Shown piece after piece: positions 55,716 to 64,000 of a stretch of 64,000 nt of DNA. This stretch comes from Photobacterium jeanii (GTDB taxonomy: Bacteria > Pseudomonadota > Gammaproteobacteria > Enterobacterales > Vibrionaceae). The notes under the pieces were generated by a model. That model saw only the letters and a list, made by a program, of their open reading frames with translations. It was not told the origin of the DNA and did not search any database. Location of the stretch: assembly GCF_001650345.1 (NCBI RefSeq), contig NZ_LVHF01000028.1, forward strand, positions 360,873 to 424,872, written 5' to 3'. The translations under genes were made by a program, and so were the position numbers. Each line of letters opens with the position of its first letter. Position 1 is the first letter of the stretch.

Positions 55716-55787
55716 GTGCATAAATTATTCTTACAACTTCATATCAGCTTCGTCTTGCCCAACTGCAGTATTATTACTGAGCCTTGA
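55716..55787 (+). CDS. Candidate 23-residue leader peptide
   Basis: GTG start with AAAGGAAC 6 bases upstream, 23 codons, TGA stop: MHKLFLQLHISFVLPNCSIITEP. It lies inside a hairpin-rich leader about 190 bases ahead of the first polyamine gene. Its form resembles nascent-chain sensing leaders of polyamine genes in other bacteria, for example SpeFL of E. coli, but the sequence is not similar. Function is inferred only from position. Confidence 0.4.
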   Translation: MHKLFLQLHISFVLPNCSIITEP

Positions 55788-55977
55788 TCTTCCTGAAAAT
55801 TTAGCCCCTTAAAGGTGCACTATACACTTCACTGGTTTCTAGCTAGTGGGTTGTGGTGTTCTATGCGCGTTACTTGTTAAGTCGTATTTATTTATCTGCC
55901 ATAAGCTATTGATAAATTAATATTTTAGGCTTGATAGGTCTGCATGGAATGTCTAAATTTTTATTTATGGAAAGACC

Positions 55978-58881
55978 ATGAACAAGGTGTTTGATTTAGA
56001 TAATCTAAAACATGCTTCAAATGTGCCGGTTGTGCACGAATTGTACGACTTGACCCCTGATGAATTATTACTGAGTCAGGAACATTACGAATCGGAAGTT
56101 CGCTCATACCCGCGTCGCTTGCCGCTAGCCATTGCAAAAGCTTCGGGTGTGCTGGTGGAAGATACTCGTGGACAATTGTTTGTCGATTGTTTGGCTGGTG
56201 CTGGTACGTTAGCGCTTGGCTATAACCATCCTGAAATTAACCAAGCGATTGTTGATCAACTCAATGCGGGTTTGCCATATCAAACTCTCGATATGACAAC
56301 ACCAGCAAAAGACAAGTTCATTAAAGAAGTCATGGACTTCTTACCTGAGTCTTTTGCAGAAAATGCACGAATTCAATTCTGTGGTCCTTCGGGTGCTGAT
56401 GCGGTTGAAGCCGCGATTAAACTTGCCAAGCAAACTACAGGTCGAAATACCATGGCTGCTTTCCACGGTGCTTATCATGGTATGACAAACGGCACCATGG
56501 CGATGATGGGTAACTTGGGTACCAAAGAACGTCGTCAAGGTTTGATGGCTGATGTCCATTTCCTCCCATTCCCATATAGCTTACGTTGCCCGTTTGGCCT
56601 GAAAGGTGAAGAGAGCGCTAAACAAAGCCTGCGTTATATTGAACGTATGTTGAGCGATGATGAAAGTGGTGTACAAAAGCCTGCAGCAATCATTGTTGAA
56701 CCTGTGCAAGGTGAGGGCGGAGTGATCCCTGCTCCTGCTTTTTGGCTACGCGAATTGCGTCGTATTACTCAAGAGCATGGCATCTTACTTATCTTCGACG
56801 AAATTCAATGTGGGATCGGTAAAACCGGTAGCAACTTTGCGTTTGAAGACTCAGGTATTAACCCTGATATTTTGTGTTTATCGAAAGCAGTTGGCGGTGG
56901 TTTGCCGATGTCGATCTTAATTTTCGATAAATCCATTGATACTTGGCGTCCGGGCGAACATACAGGTACGTTCCGTGGTAATCAGCTTGCGATGGCTACA
57001 GGTGCCAAAGCGCTTGAGATCATCCGCCGCGATAATTTAGTCGAACACGCTCAAAAAGCAGGGCAGTATTTACGGGATGGTTTGGAGCGTATTGCGCAAT
57101 ATACCGACTGTATCGCTGAAGTTCGCGGCAAAGGTTTGATGCTGGGCGTTGAAATTGTCAAAACCGATGGCAGTAAGAATAAATTTGGTGAGCCTCAAGC
57201 CGATCCTGAATTAGCAGCGCAAATTCAGCGAGCGGCATTAGAGCGTGGTTTGATCATTGAGAAAGGTGGTCGTCAAGGTGCAGTACTGCGTTTTCTACCG
57301 CCATTGATCATTACTTTCGAACAACTCGATTTTGTACTTGATGCTATCAGCAAGGCGATTATCGCCACTGCCGGAGCTGCAAAAGCCGTTGAGTCACCAG
57401 CGTTAGAAAACCAAGCTAATTGGCGTGATCATTTCATTCATACTGGTGAAGGCGGCGCGACGTTGTTTGAAACAGCGCTTAACCAAACCACCCAAGTGTT
57501 GAAAAACGTTTTTGAAGGCACTCAAGCGCCATACTCAGGGCTCGATCCGCAAGTGCTGAAATCTATGATCAATAACATTGATTTGGATAACCAACAGTTA
57601 CCGTTGGATTTAGTGATTGAACAAACGGGCGAGTTGATCGCAAAGAATTCAATCATGGTACAACACCCTAACTGTATTGCTCACCTTCATACGCCACCAT
57701 TGCTGCCAGCCGTTGCAGCAGAAGCTTTCATTGCATCACTTAACCAGTCAATGGACTCGTGGGATCAAGCCAGTGCCGCGACTTTCGTTGAGCAAAAAGT
57801 GGTGGATTGGTTGTGCGGTGTGTATGAGCTTGGCGAACAAGCGGATGGTATTTTTACCTCAGGCGGTACGCAAAGTAATTTGATGGGGTTATTGCTAGCT
57901 CGTGATTGGGCGGCAGATACCATCTCAGGACATAACATCCAAAAGCAAGGTTTGCCCGATTACGCGGCGAAACTTCGCATTCTTTGCTCTAAAAAATCAC
58001 ACTTCACGGTACAAAAATCAGCGTCATTAATGGGCTTAGGTGAACATGCGGTTGAGTGTGTTGATACCAACCCTGATGGCACAATTAAAGTGGCTTCGTT
58101 GGCTGCCAAAATAGATGCCATGCGTAATGATGGTTTGATGCCATTTGCCTTAGTGGGTACTGCAGGCACGACGGATCATGGTGCGATTGATGATTTAGCC
58201 AGCATGGCTGATCTCGCCAAGCAGCATAACCTTTGGCTCCATGTTGATGGTGCTTACGGTGGTGCGCTGATTCTAAGCCGCCATAAATCGCGTTTACATG
58301 GCATCGAAAAAGCCGACTCTGTGAGCGTCGATTTCCACAAGCTTTTCTACCAACCAATCAGTTGTGGTGCGGTATTGCTTAAAGATAAAGAGAACTTTAA
58401 GTACCTATTGCATCACGCAGATTACCTCAATCGCGAAGATGATCTTCTGCCGAACTTGGTTGATAAATCTATCGCGACTACCAAGCGCTTTGATGCGTTA
58501 AAAGTTTTGATGACCATGCAATGTGTGGGCACTCAATCATTGGGTGCGATGTTCGATCATTTGCTTGGTCAAACTCAACAAGTGGCAGATCTTGTTAATC
58601 ACTCTGCTGAATTTGAATTGCTGGCCGATCCAGCCCTTTCAACGGTGTTGCTGCGTTATGTCGGTGCGCCGAGTATGGGCATGGAAAATGTCGATTTGGA
58701 TCAGCTTAATAAGCAATTACGACTTGAAGCATTAGTGAAAGGCATTGCGGTACTGGGCGAGACGGTTGTCGACGGTCAAGTTGCTTTGAAATTCACTATT
58801 CTTAACCCTTGTTTAAAGATGTCAGACTTTGAATCTTTACTGAACGATATAAGCCAGTTGGCACAGTCACTGGTGAAATAA
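55978..58881 (+). CDS. Fused diaminobutyrate aminotransferase / L-2,4-diaminobutyrate decarboxylase
   Basis: A 967-residue PLP enzyme with two catalytic halves, as in Vibrio cholerae VC1625. Residues about 20-460 are a class III aminotransferase that makes L-2,4-diaminobutyrate from aspartate semialdehyde and glutamate; the PLP lysine is in LSKAVGGGLPMS and the metal/cofactor aspartate in LIFDEIQCGIGKTG. Residues about 490-960 are a group II decarboxylase giving 1,3-diaminopropane; its PLP lysine is in SVDFHKLFYQ and the cofactor aspartate in LHVDGAYGG. Diaminopropane feeds norspermidine synthesis with the next two genes. AAGACC-rich upstream bases give only a weak ribosome site. The dehydrogenase gene starts 13 bases after its stop. 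Confidence 0.95.
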   Translation: MNKVFDLDNLKHASNVPVVHELYDLTPDELLLSQEHYESEVRSYPRRLPLAIAKASGVLVEDTRGQLFVDCLAGAGTLALGYNHPEINQAIVDQLNAGLPYQTLDMTTPAKDKFIKEVMDFLPESFAENARIQFCGPSGADAVEAAIKLAKQTTGRNTMAAFHGAYHGMTNGTMAMMGNLGTKERRQGLMADVHFLPFPYSLRCPFGLKGEESAKQSLRYIERMLSDDESGVQKPAAIIVEPVQGEGGVIPAPAFWLRELRRITQEHGILLIFDEIQCGIGKTGSNFAFEDSGINPDILCLSKAVGGGLPMSILIFDKSIDTWRPGEHTGTFRGNQLAMATGAKALEIIRRDNLVEHAQKAGQYLRDGLERIAQYTDCIAEVRGKGLMLGVEIVKTDGSKNKFGEPQADPELAAQIQRAALERGLIIEKGGRQGAVLRFLPPLIITFEQLDFVLDAISKAIIATAGAAKAVESPALENQANWRDHFIHTGEGGATLFETALNQTTQVLKNVFEGTQAPYSGLDPQVLKSMINNIDLDNQQLPLDLVIEQTGELIAKNSIMVQHPNCIAHLHTPPLLPAVAAEAFIASLNQSMDSWDQASAATFVEQKVVDWLCGVYELGEQADGIFTSGGTQSNLMGLLLARDWAADTISGHNIQKQGLPDYAAKLRILCSKKSHFTVQKSASLMGLGEHAVECVDTNPDGTIKVASLAAKIDAMRNDGLMPFALVGTAGTTDHGAIDDLASMADLAKQHNLWLHVDGAYGGALILSRHKSRLHGIEKADSVSVDFHKLFYQPISCGAVLLKDKENFKYLLHHADYLNREDDLLPNLVDKSIATTKRFDALKVLMTMQCVGTQSLGAMFDHLLGQTQQVADLVNHSAEFELLADPALSTVLLRYVGAPSMGMENVDLDQLNKQLRLEALVKGIAVLGETVVDGQVALKFTILNPCLKMSDFESLLNDISQLAQSLVK

Positions 58882-58894
58882 GGAAAATAAAATT

Positions 58895-60148
58895 ATGGCA
58901 ATTCTACAAATTGGTGCAGGCGGCGTTGGCTGGGTTGTTGCACACAAAGCAGCTCAAAACAATGAAGTATTGGGTGACATCACTATTGCGTCACGCACCA
59001 TTAGTAAGTGCGAAAAGATCATCGAATCGATCAAAAAGAAAAATAACTTAAAAGATCCATCGAAGAAGCTTGAAGCACGTGCTGTGGATGCTGACGATGT
59101 TGATGCACTAGTTGCATTGATTAAAGAAGTACAACCTGATCTTGTGATCAACGCGGGTCCTCCTTGGGTAAACATCACCATCATGGAAGCGTGTTACCAA
59201 GCGAAAGTCTCTTACCTAGATACGTCAGTCGCTGTAGATCTATGTTCTGAAGGTCAGCAAGTACCTGAAGCGTACGATTGGCAGTGGGGCTACCGCGAGA
59301 AGTTTGAACAAGCGGGTATCACAGGTATTCTGGGTGCTGGTTTTGATCCAGGTGTGGTATCTGTATTTGCAGCTTACGCGGTTAAACACCTATTCGATGA
59401 AATCGATACTATCGACGTAATGGACGTTAATGCAGGCGATCACGGTAAGAAGTTCGCAACTAACTTCGACCCTGAAACCAACATGCTAGAAATCCAAGGC
59501 GATTCTTTCTACTGGGAAAATGAAGAGTGGAAACAAGTACCTTGTCACTCTCGTATGCTTGAGTTTGATTTCCCTAACTGTGGCACACACAAAGTTTACT
59601 CAATGGCGCACGATGAAGTTCGCTCAATGAAGGAATTCATCCCTGCGAAACGCATTGAGTTTTGGATGGGCTTTGGTGATAAGTACCTAAACTACTTCAA
59701 CTGCATGCGCGATATTGGTCTTCTAAGTCCTGAACCACTAACGCTTCACGATGGTACTGTAGTTCAACCATTGCACGTGCTTAAAGCGCTACTTCCTGAT
59801 CCAACATCGCTAGCACCGGGTTACACTGGCCTAACGTGTATCGGTACTTGGGTACAAGGTAAGAAAGACGGTAAAGAGCGTAGCGTATTCATTTACAACA
59901 ACGCTGACCACGAAGTGGCTTACGAAGATGTTGAGCACCAAGCGATCTCTTACACAACAGGTGTACCTGCAATCACAGCAGCACTTCAGTTCTTCCGTGG
60001 CGAATGGGCAGATAAAGGCGTATTCAACATGGAACAGCTAAACCCAGACCCGTTCCTAGAAACAATGCCAAGCATCGGTTTGGATTGGCATGTTCAGGAG
60101 CTTGAAGCAGGTCAAGGTCTTCCCGTTATCCACGAGCTGAACAAATAA
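58895..60148 (+). CDS. Carboxynorspermidine dehydrogenase (synthase)
   Basis: A 417-residue saccharopine-dehydrogenase-family enzyme. It condenses aspartate semialdehyde with 1,3-diaminopropane (or putrescine) and reduces the Schiff base with NADPH to carboxy(nor)spermidine. The N-terminal Rossmann motif is ILQIGAGGVGWVVAHKAAQN. GAGFDPGVVSVFAAYA and the DVNAGDHGKKFATNFD segment are conserved in carboxynorspermidine dehydrogenases. AAGGAAA precedes the ATG, 13 bases after the upstream gene. It is followed by a weak terminator and the intergenic repeat element. Confidence 0.95.
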   Translation: MAILQIGAGGVGWVVAHKAAQNNEVLGDITIASRTISKCEKIIESIKKKNNLKDPSKKLEARAVDADDVDALVALIKEVQPDLVINAGPPWVNITIMEACYQAKVSYLDTSVAVDLCSEGQQVPEAYDWQWGYREKFEQAGITGILGAGFDPGVVSVFAAYAVKHLFDEIDTIDVMDVNAGDHGKKFATNFDPETNMLEIQGDSFYWENEEWKQVPCHSRMLEFDFPNCGTHKVYSMAHDEVRSMKEFIPAKRIEFWMGFGDKYLNYFNCMRDIGLLSPEPLTLHDGTVVQPLHVLKALLPDPTSLAPGYTGLTCIGTWVQGKKDGKERSVFIYNNADHEVAYEDVEHQAISYTTGVPAITAALQFFRGEWADKGVFNMEQLNPDPFLETMPSIGLDWHVQELEAGQGLPVIHELNK

Positions 60149-60180
60149 GTTTAAGAGTTAAACTTGTTGAGATGATTTGA

Positions 60181-60213
60181 GCAGTCATGGTGAAAAGCCG
60201 TGGCTGCTTTTGT
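60181..60213 (+). terminator. Possible terminator after carboxynorspermidine dehydrogenase
   Basis: Stem GCAGTCA / TGGCTGC (one G-T pair) around a 13-base loop followed by TTTTGTTG. Moderate strength. Confidence 0.5.
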
Positions 60214-60221
60214 TGTATATG

Positions 60222-60475
60222 AGGTTAACCCCTCCCAGCCTCCCCCTTGATAAGGGGAGGAGCAGAGCATGACCGTGTGGTTTCAGTATTTCCTCTTAAA
60301 AATGGGAGGTGCAGGGTATGACCGTGGTGGCTTCTGTTCTTCTCTTTAATAATGGGAGTTGCAGGTCATGACTGTTGGTGGCTTCTGTTCTTCCACTTAA
60401 TAATAAGAGGATCAGAGCCAGAACACGTGTAGCTTTTGTTCTCCCCCTTTTCCAGGGGGAGTTAGAGGGGGTTAC
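60222..60475. repeat. Intergenic repeat element with tandem ~50-bp units and inverted ends
   Basis: The ends AACCCCTCCCAGCCTCCCCC and (complement strand) AACCCCCTCTAACTCCCCCT are imperfect inverted repeats. Between them lie about four degenerate units of some 50 bases with the pattern AATGGGAGxTGCAGG..ATGAC.GT.GTGGCTTCTGTTCTTC. G/C-rich blocks alternate with T-rich ones. No reading frame is present. This looks like a non-autonomous interspersed repeat rather than a gene. Confidence 0.75.
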
Positions 60476-60495
60476 TCTTTAATGAATGGTAAGTT

Positions 60496-61629
60496 ATGAG
60501 CAAAGAACAACTTAAAACTCCATACTTCATGATTGATGAAGCAAAGCTGATCGCTAATCTTGAAAAAGCGAAGCTGCTTAAAGAGTTATCAGGCGTGAAG
60601 CTAGTATTAGCGCTGAAATGTTTCTCTACATGGGGCGTATTCGACATCATTAAGCCTTACCTTGACGGCACAACAAGTTCTGGTCCGTTTGAAGTAAAGC
60701 TGGGTTACGAAACTTTTGGTGGTGAAACACACGCTTATAGTGTGGGTTATAGTGAAGATGATGTTCGTGAAGTTGCTGATATTTGTGACAAGATGATCTT
60801 CAACTCGCAATCTCAACTTGCAGCGTATCGCCACATTGTTGAAGGTAAAGCTGCACTTGGTTTGCGCCTGAACCCGGGAGTGAGTTATGCAGGGCAAGAT
60901 CTTGCGAATCCTGCGCGCCAGTATTCTCGCTTAGGTGTGCAAGCTGATCATATTAATCCTGAAGTTTTTGATTCAATCGACGGTGTTATGTTCCACATGA
61001 ACTGTGAGAACAAAGATGTAGATGCCTTCATCGGTTTACTAGATTCGATTTCAGAGCAGTTTGGCGAACACCTAAATAAATTGGATTGGGTGAGCCTAGG
61101 TGGTGGGGTGTTCTTTACTTGGCCGGGTTACGACATCGAGAAGCTTGCGGCAGCACTAAAAGCATTCTCTGACAAACACGGTGTTCAGCTTTATCTTGAG
61201 CCGGGCGAAGCCATCATTACTAAAACAACTGATTTAGTCGTGACTGTGGTTGATATTGTTGAGAACGTAAAGAAAACAGCCATTGTTGATTCTGCAACCG
61301 AAGCGCACCGTTTAGATACTTTGATTTATGATGAGCCAGCGTCAATTTTGGAAGCATCCGAACAAGGTGAGTATGACTATGTAATTGGCTCTTGTTCTTG
61401 TCTTGCTGGTGATCAGTTCTGCGAAGCGAGCTTTGATAAACCGCTAGAGATTGGTCAGCGTCTTCATATTATGGATAGTGCTGGCTATACCATGGTGAAG
61501 CTAAACTGGTTCAATGGTTTGAAGATGCCATCAATTTATTGCGAACGTGCCAACGGTGAAATCCAAAAGTTGAACGAATTTGGTTATCAAGACTTTAAAC
61601 GCTCTCTGTCGCAGTGGTCTGTGAAGTAA
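60496..61629 (+). CDS. nspC: Carboxynorspermidine decarboxylase
   Basis: A 377-residue fold-type III PLP decarboxylase that converts carboxynorspermidine to norspermidine (and carboxyspermidine to spermidine), the last step of the pathway. The PLP lysine is K41 in LALKCFS, and [13 protein letters not shown] and EPGEAI are the glycine-rich phosphate site and its partner. The second-subunit cysteine motif [13 protein letters not shown] matches NspC proteins. Norspermidine is a biofilm signal in vibrios through NspS/MbaA. In this window the gene is parted from its operon partners by a repeat element. Confidence 0.96.
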   Translation: MSKEQLKTPYFMIDEAKLIANLEKAKLLKELSGVKLVLALKCFSTWGVFDIIKPYLDGTTSSGPFEVKLGYETFGGETHAYSVGYSEDDVREVADICDKMIFNSQSQLAAYRHIVEGKAALGLRLNPGVSYAGQDLANPARQYSRLGVQADHINPEVFDSIDGVMFHMNCENKDVDAFIGLLDSISEQFGEHLNKLDWVSLGGGVFFTWPGYDIEKLAAALKAFSDKHGVQLYLEPGEAIITKTTDLVVTVVDIVENVKKTAIVDSATEAHRLDTLIYDEPASILEASEQGEYDYVIGSCSCLAGDQFCEASFDKPLEIGQRLHIMDSAGYTMVKLNWFNGLKMPSIYCERANGEIQKLNEFGYQDFKRSLSQWSVK

Positions 61630-61708
61630 GCTGAACCGTTCATAAAGGAGCATGCTGTTTGCCTAATTTAATGAAACAGCGGTAATCACAGAAAATTGTG
61701 ATATTAGG

Positions 61709-61731
61709 AGCCAGCAATTGCTGGCTTTTTT
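61709..61731 (+). terminator. Terminator of nspC
   Basis: Stem AGCCAGCAA / TTGCTGGCT with a run of six Ts. Confidence 0.9.
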
Positions 61732-61814
61732 GTTATCTTATCGCCAGTGAAAAGTTGTGTGGAATCAGTAAGTCAGAATGGATGGGTGCTTAGGTTTATG
61801 GAGAGGGGATTAGT

Positions 61815-62267
61815 ATGAAAGTAAAGTCAGCGCTTTTAGTTGCGATAGTATTAGGTATTGCAGGCTGCAACGGTGGCGATGATGTAGCTGAATCAGATTC
61901 AATGTATGTTGAAGCTAATAACTACAAAGCTCAGCAATTTACCTTGGATAAAAAACAGCAAGTTAAAGTTAGAGCCAGTTTAATTGGCGGTCACAGTGTT
62001 GAGTTATTTCTTCTTGATGAATCAGACTATCAGACTTGGGTTGATACAACTCAAAATCGAGATTTTGCTAATGCTGGTTTGACATACATAGCTGCTATTA
62101 CGCCATTAAATGGAAGCTCACAGGAAACGGGTTGGCGCACGCTTGAAGCCGGTAAATATTGTGTGATGGTTGAGAATACGGTGTTTTCAGAAGTGAAGCC
62201 TTCATCTAGTAGTACTACAAGCACAGCTTCTTATTCTGTTTTGACAAAACCAACTGAAACTAACTAG
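61815..62267 (+). CDS. Small uncharacterised lipoprotein
   Basis: A 150-residue lipoprotein with GAGGGGAT ahead of the ATG and a clear lipobox IAGC (residues about 15-18). The mature part is a single small beta-rich domain (KAQQFTLDKKQQVKVRASL, HSVELFLLD, LEAGKYCVMVENT) that resembles PPC-type beta-sandwiches in pattern, with a Ser/Thr-rich tail (KPSSSSTTSTAS). Function unknown. It lies alone between nspC and the tRNA array. Confidence 0.75.
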   Translation: MKVKSALLVAIVLGIAGCNGGDDVAESDSMYVEANNYKAQQFTLDKKQQVKVRASLIGGHSVELFLLDESDYQTWVDTTQNRDFANAGLTYIAAITPLNGSSQETGWRTLEAGKYCVMVENTVFSEVKPSSSSTTSTASYSVLTKPTETN

Positions 62268-62370
62268 TGGCGACTAGCACCTGAGTTGATGAAAAACTCA
62301 CTCTATTGTTGGGTAAATGAAAGATTCGCTGTTTGAATAGGCAACTGAATAATTATCTCAAGATTTATTG

Positions 62371-62398
62371 TTGACTCTATCAATGAAGAGAGTAAAGT
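62371..62398 (+). promoter_or_regulatory. Promoter of first tRNA-Cys
   Basis: TTGACT, 16 bases, TAAAGT, then the GC-rich discriminator ACGCCTCG. The same arrangement is repeated at 62930-62957, and the transcribed leaders that follow (to the tRNA) are near-identical. Confidence 0.7.
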
Positions 62399-62465
62399 AC
62401 GCCTCGTCCTCACGGAGACGTTCATAAAAAGATGATTAGTCATCTAGAGTGGTGAGGCAGAAAAT

Positions 62466-62539
62466 GGCGCGTTGGCAGAGTGGCTATGCAGCGGATTGCA
62501 AATCCGTGGACCTCGGTTCGACTCCGGGACGCGCCTCCA
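62466..62539 (+). tRNA. tRNA-Cys(GCA), copy 1
   Basis: 74 bases, acceptor GGCGCGT / ACGCGCC, anticodon loop TTGCAAA (GCA), encoded CCA. It stands alone and is followed by a terminator. Confidence 0.97.
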
Positions 62540-62582
62540 TATTCCTACCAAATCTCAATTGAGGTTTGACGGTTAAAGTCCG

Positions 62583-62614
62583 AAAAAGCCAGCTTTTTAT
62601 AAGCTGGCTTTTTG
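62583..62614 (+). terminator. Terminator after tRNA-Cys copy 1
   Basis: Stem AAAAAGCCAGCTT / AAGCTGGCTTTTT, 13 bp, followed by T-rich DNA. Confidence 0.9.
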
Positions 62615-62929
62615 CGTATGTGCTGTATTTCCTTTCTTTCATATTTCTATTCATTCAAATTTTCCTGCTAGTTACCGAACGGTTTCAGTTGGTTAAGGAG
62701 ATCTCGAGGCAAGCGATGTAGGGTTTTATCTATATTCTTTGTTTGGGGTGATATTTTGCTTGCGCACACTATTGTGTCGGTAAGTTTAGTGCAGAATTCG
62801 TAACCACTGCATAGTAGCGGGTAGGTCTTGGATTATTGGTGTTTTTGATCCTTCATTGTGCGAAATGAATGTGATTTATTCGCTAGAGGCGGGTTTTTAA
62901 CCGATTGAAAAAATTGTTTATTTTTTTAA
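62615..62929. other. Gap between first tRNA-Cys and the second promoter
   Basis: About 315 bases without a gene. The DNA becomes T-rich before the second tRNA promoter. Nothing else is recognised. Confidence 0.5.
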
Positions 62930-62957
62930 TTGACTCATTTTCAGAATCTAGTAAAGT
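62930..62957 (+). promoter_or_regulatory. Promoter of the main tRNA array
   Basis: TTGACT, 16 bases, TAAAGT, then ACGCCTCG: a near-copy of the promoter at 62371, with a matching leader. Confidence 0.7.
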
Positions 62958-63024
62958 ACGCCTCGTTCTCACGGAGAAGCTCACAAACAGATGATTAGTC
63001 ATCTAGAGCGGTGAGGCGAAATTT

Positions 63025-63098
63025 GGCGCGTTGGCAGAGTGGCTATGCAGCGGATTGCAAATCCGTGGACCTCGGTTCGACTCCGGGACGCGCCTCCA
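63025..63098 (+). tRNA. tRNA-Cys(GCA), copy 2
   Basis: 74 bases identical to copy 1; anticodon GCA; encoded CCA. First gene of the array. Confidence 0.97.
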
Positions 63099-63104
63099 TA
63101 TTAT

Positions 63105-63180
63105 GCGACACTAGCTCAGCTGGTAGAGCGCAACCTTGCCAAGGTTGAGGTCACGAGTTCGAACCTCGTGTGTCGCTCCA
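63105..63180 (+). tRNA. tRNA-Gly(GCC), copy 1
   Basis: 76 bases, acceptor GCGACAC / GTGTCGC, anticodon loop TTGCCAA (GCC), encoded CCA. It starts 6 bases after tRNA-Cys copy 2. Confidence 0.97.
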
Positions 63181-63262
63181 AATTAAAATCTAATTGCTTA
63201 AATAGCGGTTAGATACAGATGGTGTTTAACTTTTCAAGTTGGCGCATCGCAAAGAATTGCGT

Positions 63263-63349
63263 GCCCTGGTGGTGGAATTGGTAGACACAAGGGATTTAAA
63301 ATCCCTCGACGTTCGCGTTGTGCCGGTTCAAGTCCGGCCCGGGGCACCA
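63263..63349 (+). tRNA. tRNA-Leu(TAA), copy 1
   Basis: 87-base class II tRNA with acceptor GCCCTGG / CCGGGGC, long variable arm, anticodon TAA, encoded CCA. Confidence 0.97.
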
Positions 63350-63399
63350 TCTAATATACTGATATCGTTACCATAGATGGTATTAAGTAAAAAGAATAT

Positions 63400-63473
63400 G
63401 GCGCGTTGGCAGAGTGGCTATGCAGCGGATTGCAAATCCGTGGACCTCGGTTCGACTCCGGGACGCGCCTCCA
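63400..63473 (+). tRNA. tRNA-Cys(GCA), copy 3
   Basis: 74 bases identical to the other copies; here it is followed directly by the tRNA-Leu leader, with no tRNA-Gly. Confidence 0.97.
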
Positions 63474-63554
63474 AATTAAAATCTAATTGCTTATATAGCG
63501 TTTAGATACAGATGGTGTTTAACTTTTCAGTTGGCGCATCGCAAAGCATTGCGT

Positions 63555-63641
63555 GCCCTGGTGGTGGAATTGGTAGACACAAGGGATTTAAAATCCCTCG
63601 ACGTTCGCGTTGTGCCGGTTCAAGTCCGGCCCGGGGCACCA
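63555..63641 (+). tRNA. tRNA-Leu(TAA), copy 2
   Basis: 87 bases identical to copy 1, with anticodon TAA. Confidence 0.97.
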
Positions 63642-63691
63642 TCTAATATACTGATATCGTTACCATAGATGGTATTAAGTAAAAAGAATAT

Positions 63692-63765
63692 GGCGCGTTG
63701 GCAGAGTGGCTATGCAGCGGATTGCAAATCCGTGGACCTCGGTTCGACTCCGGGACGCGCCTCCA
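63692..63765 (+). tRNA. tRNA-Cys(GCA), copy 4
   Basis: 74 bases identical to the other copies, 667 bases after copy 2. Confidence 0.97.
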
Positions 63766-63771
63766 TATTAT

Positions 63772-63847
63772 GCGACACTAGCTCAGCTGGTAGAGCGCAA
63801 CCTTGCCAAGGTTGAGGTCACGAGTTCGAACCTCGTGTGTCGCTCCA
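63772..63847 (+). tRNA. tRNA-Gly(GCC), copy 2
   Basis: 76 bases identical to copy 1, exactly 667 bases after it. Confidence 0.97.
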
Positions 63848-63929
63848 AATTAAAATCTAATTGCTTAAATAGCGGTTAGATACAGATGGTGTTTAACTTT
63901 TCAAGTTGGCGCATCGCAAAGAATTGCGT

Positions 63930-64000
63930 GCCCTGGTGGTGGAATTGGTAGACACAAGGGATTTAAAATCCCTCGACGTTCGCGTTGTGCCGGTTCAAGT
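63930..64000 (+). tRNA. tRNA-Leu(TAA), copy 3, cut by window edge
   Basis: The first 71 of 87 bases are present and identical to copies 1 and 2; the 3' end lies beyond the window. Confidence 0.93.

Larger units (their letters stand above)
63025..64000 (+). repeat. Tandem duplication of tRNA unit, 667-bp period
   Basis: The order Cys-Gly-Leu, Cys-Leu, Cys-Gly-Leu repeats, including the spacers (for example the TCTAATATACTGATATCG spacer after each tRNA-Leu). Coordinates of copies differ by exactly 667 bases. Confidence 0.93.

Overview
The window looks like a chromosomal segment of a marine gammaproteobacterium of the family Vibrionaceae, probably Photobacterium or a close Vibrio relative. The evidence is a norspermidine pathway of Vibrio type (fused diaminobutyrate aminotransferase/decarboxylase, carboxynorspermidine dehydrogenase, NspC), the order uvrY-uvrC-pgsA, multi-copy Cys/Gly/Leu tRNA arrays, a vibrio-type M9 collagenase and a nucleoside transporter of NupC type. 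The genus is an inference; no rRNA is present.

Positions 1-33 kb are dominated by what reads as one surface-polysaccharide and matrix locus. On the minus strand are a GH16 beta-glucanase and a DUF3131 protein. A plus-strand operon (3.9-8.9 kb) encodes a type I secretion ATPase, its membrane-fusion partner and small accessory proteins. A 1653-residue RTX-repeat protein (10.4-15.4 kb, minus) is the obvious candidate cargo, and a beta-barrel-like outer membrane protein lies upstream of it. A long, tightly packed plus-strand operon (17.0-31.4 kb) encodes a response regulator/PP2C phosphatase, a STAS anti-sigma-antagonist, an NDP-sugar pyrophosphorylase, an RsbW-like kinase, a GH2 lipoprotein, a GH9 glucanase, a cellulose-synthase-like GT2 with an altered QxxRW motif, three DUF3131 proteins and a secreted helical protein. 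A DPM-like glycosyltransferase follows at 31.8 kb. I read this as a glycan synthase with trimming enzymes, an export apparatus and its own partner-switching control, and it is the best candidate here for an undescribed system. The glycan itself is unknown.

From 33 to 36 kb a LysR regulator is divergent from a distinctly aberrant PurA paralogue. Two identical tRNA-Ser(TGA) genes (35.7 and 43.4 kb) bracket an accessory block with an Ig-like lipoprotein, a chemoreceptor, a 37-residue membrane peptide and an M9 collagenase. A miniature repeat with a degenerate tRNA-Ser tail follows the second copy. Next come an OprD-like porin, a small secreted protein, a MocR regulator divergent from an EamA exporter, and an ECF transporter (S, fused A-A, T) behind a structured leader.

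From 52 kb onward the window holds uvrY-uvrC-pgsA, a structured leader with a possible leader peptide, the norspermidine genes (interrupted by an intergenic repeat element), a small lipoprotein, and a tandemly duplicated tRNA array (Cys, Gly, Leu) that runs off the right edge.
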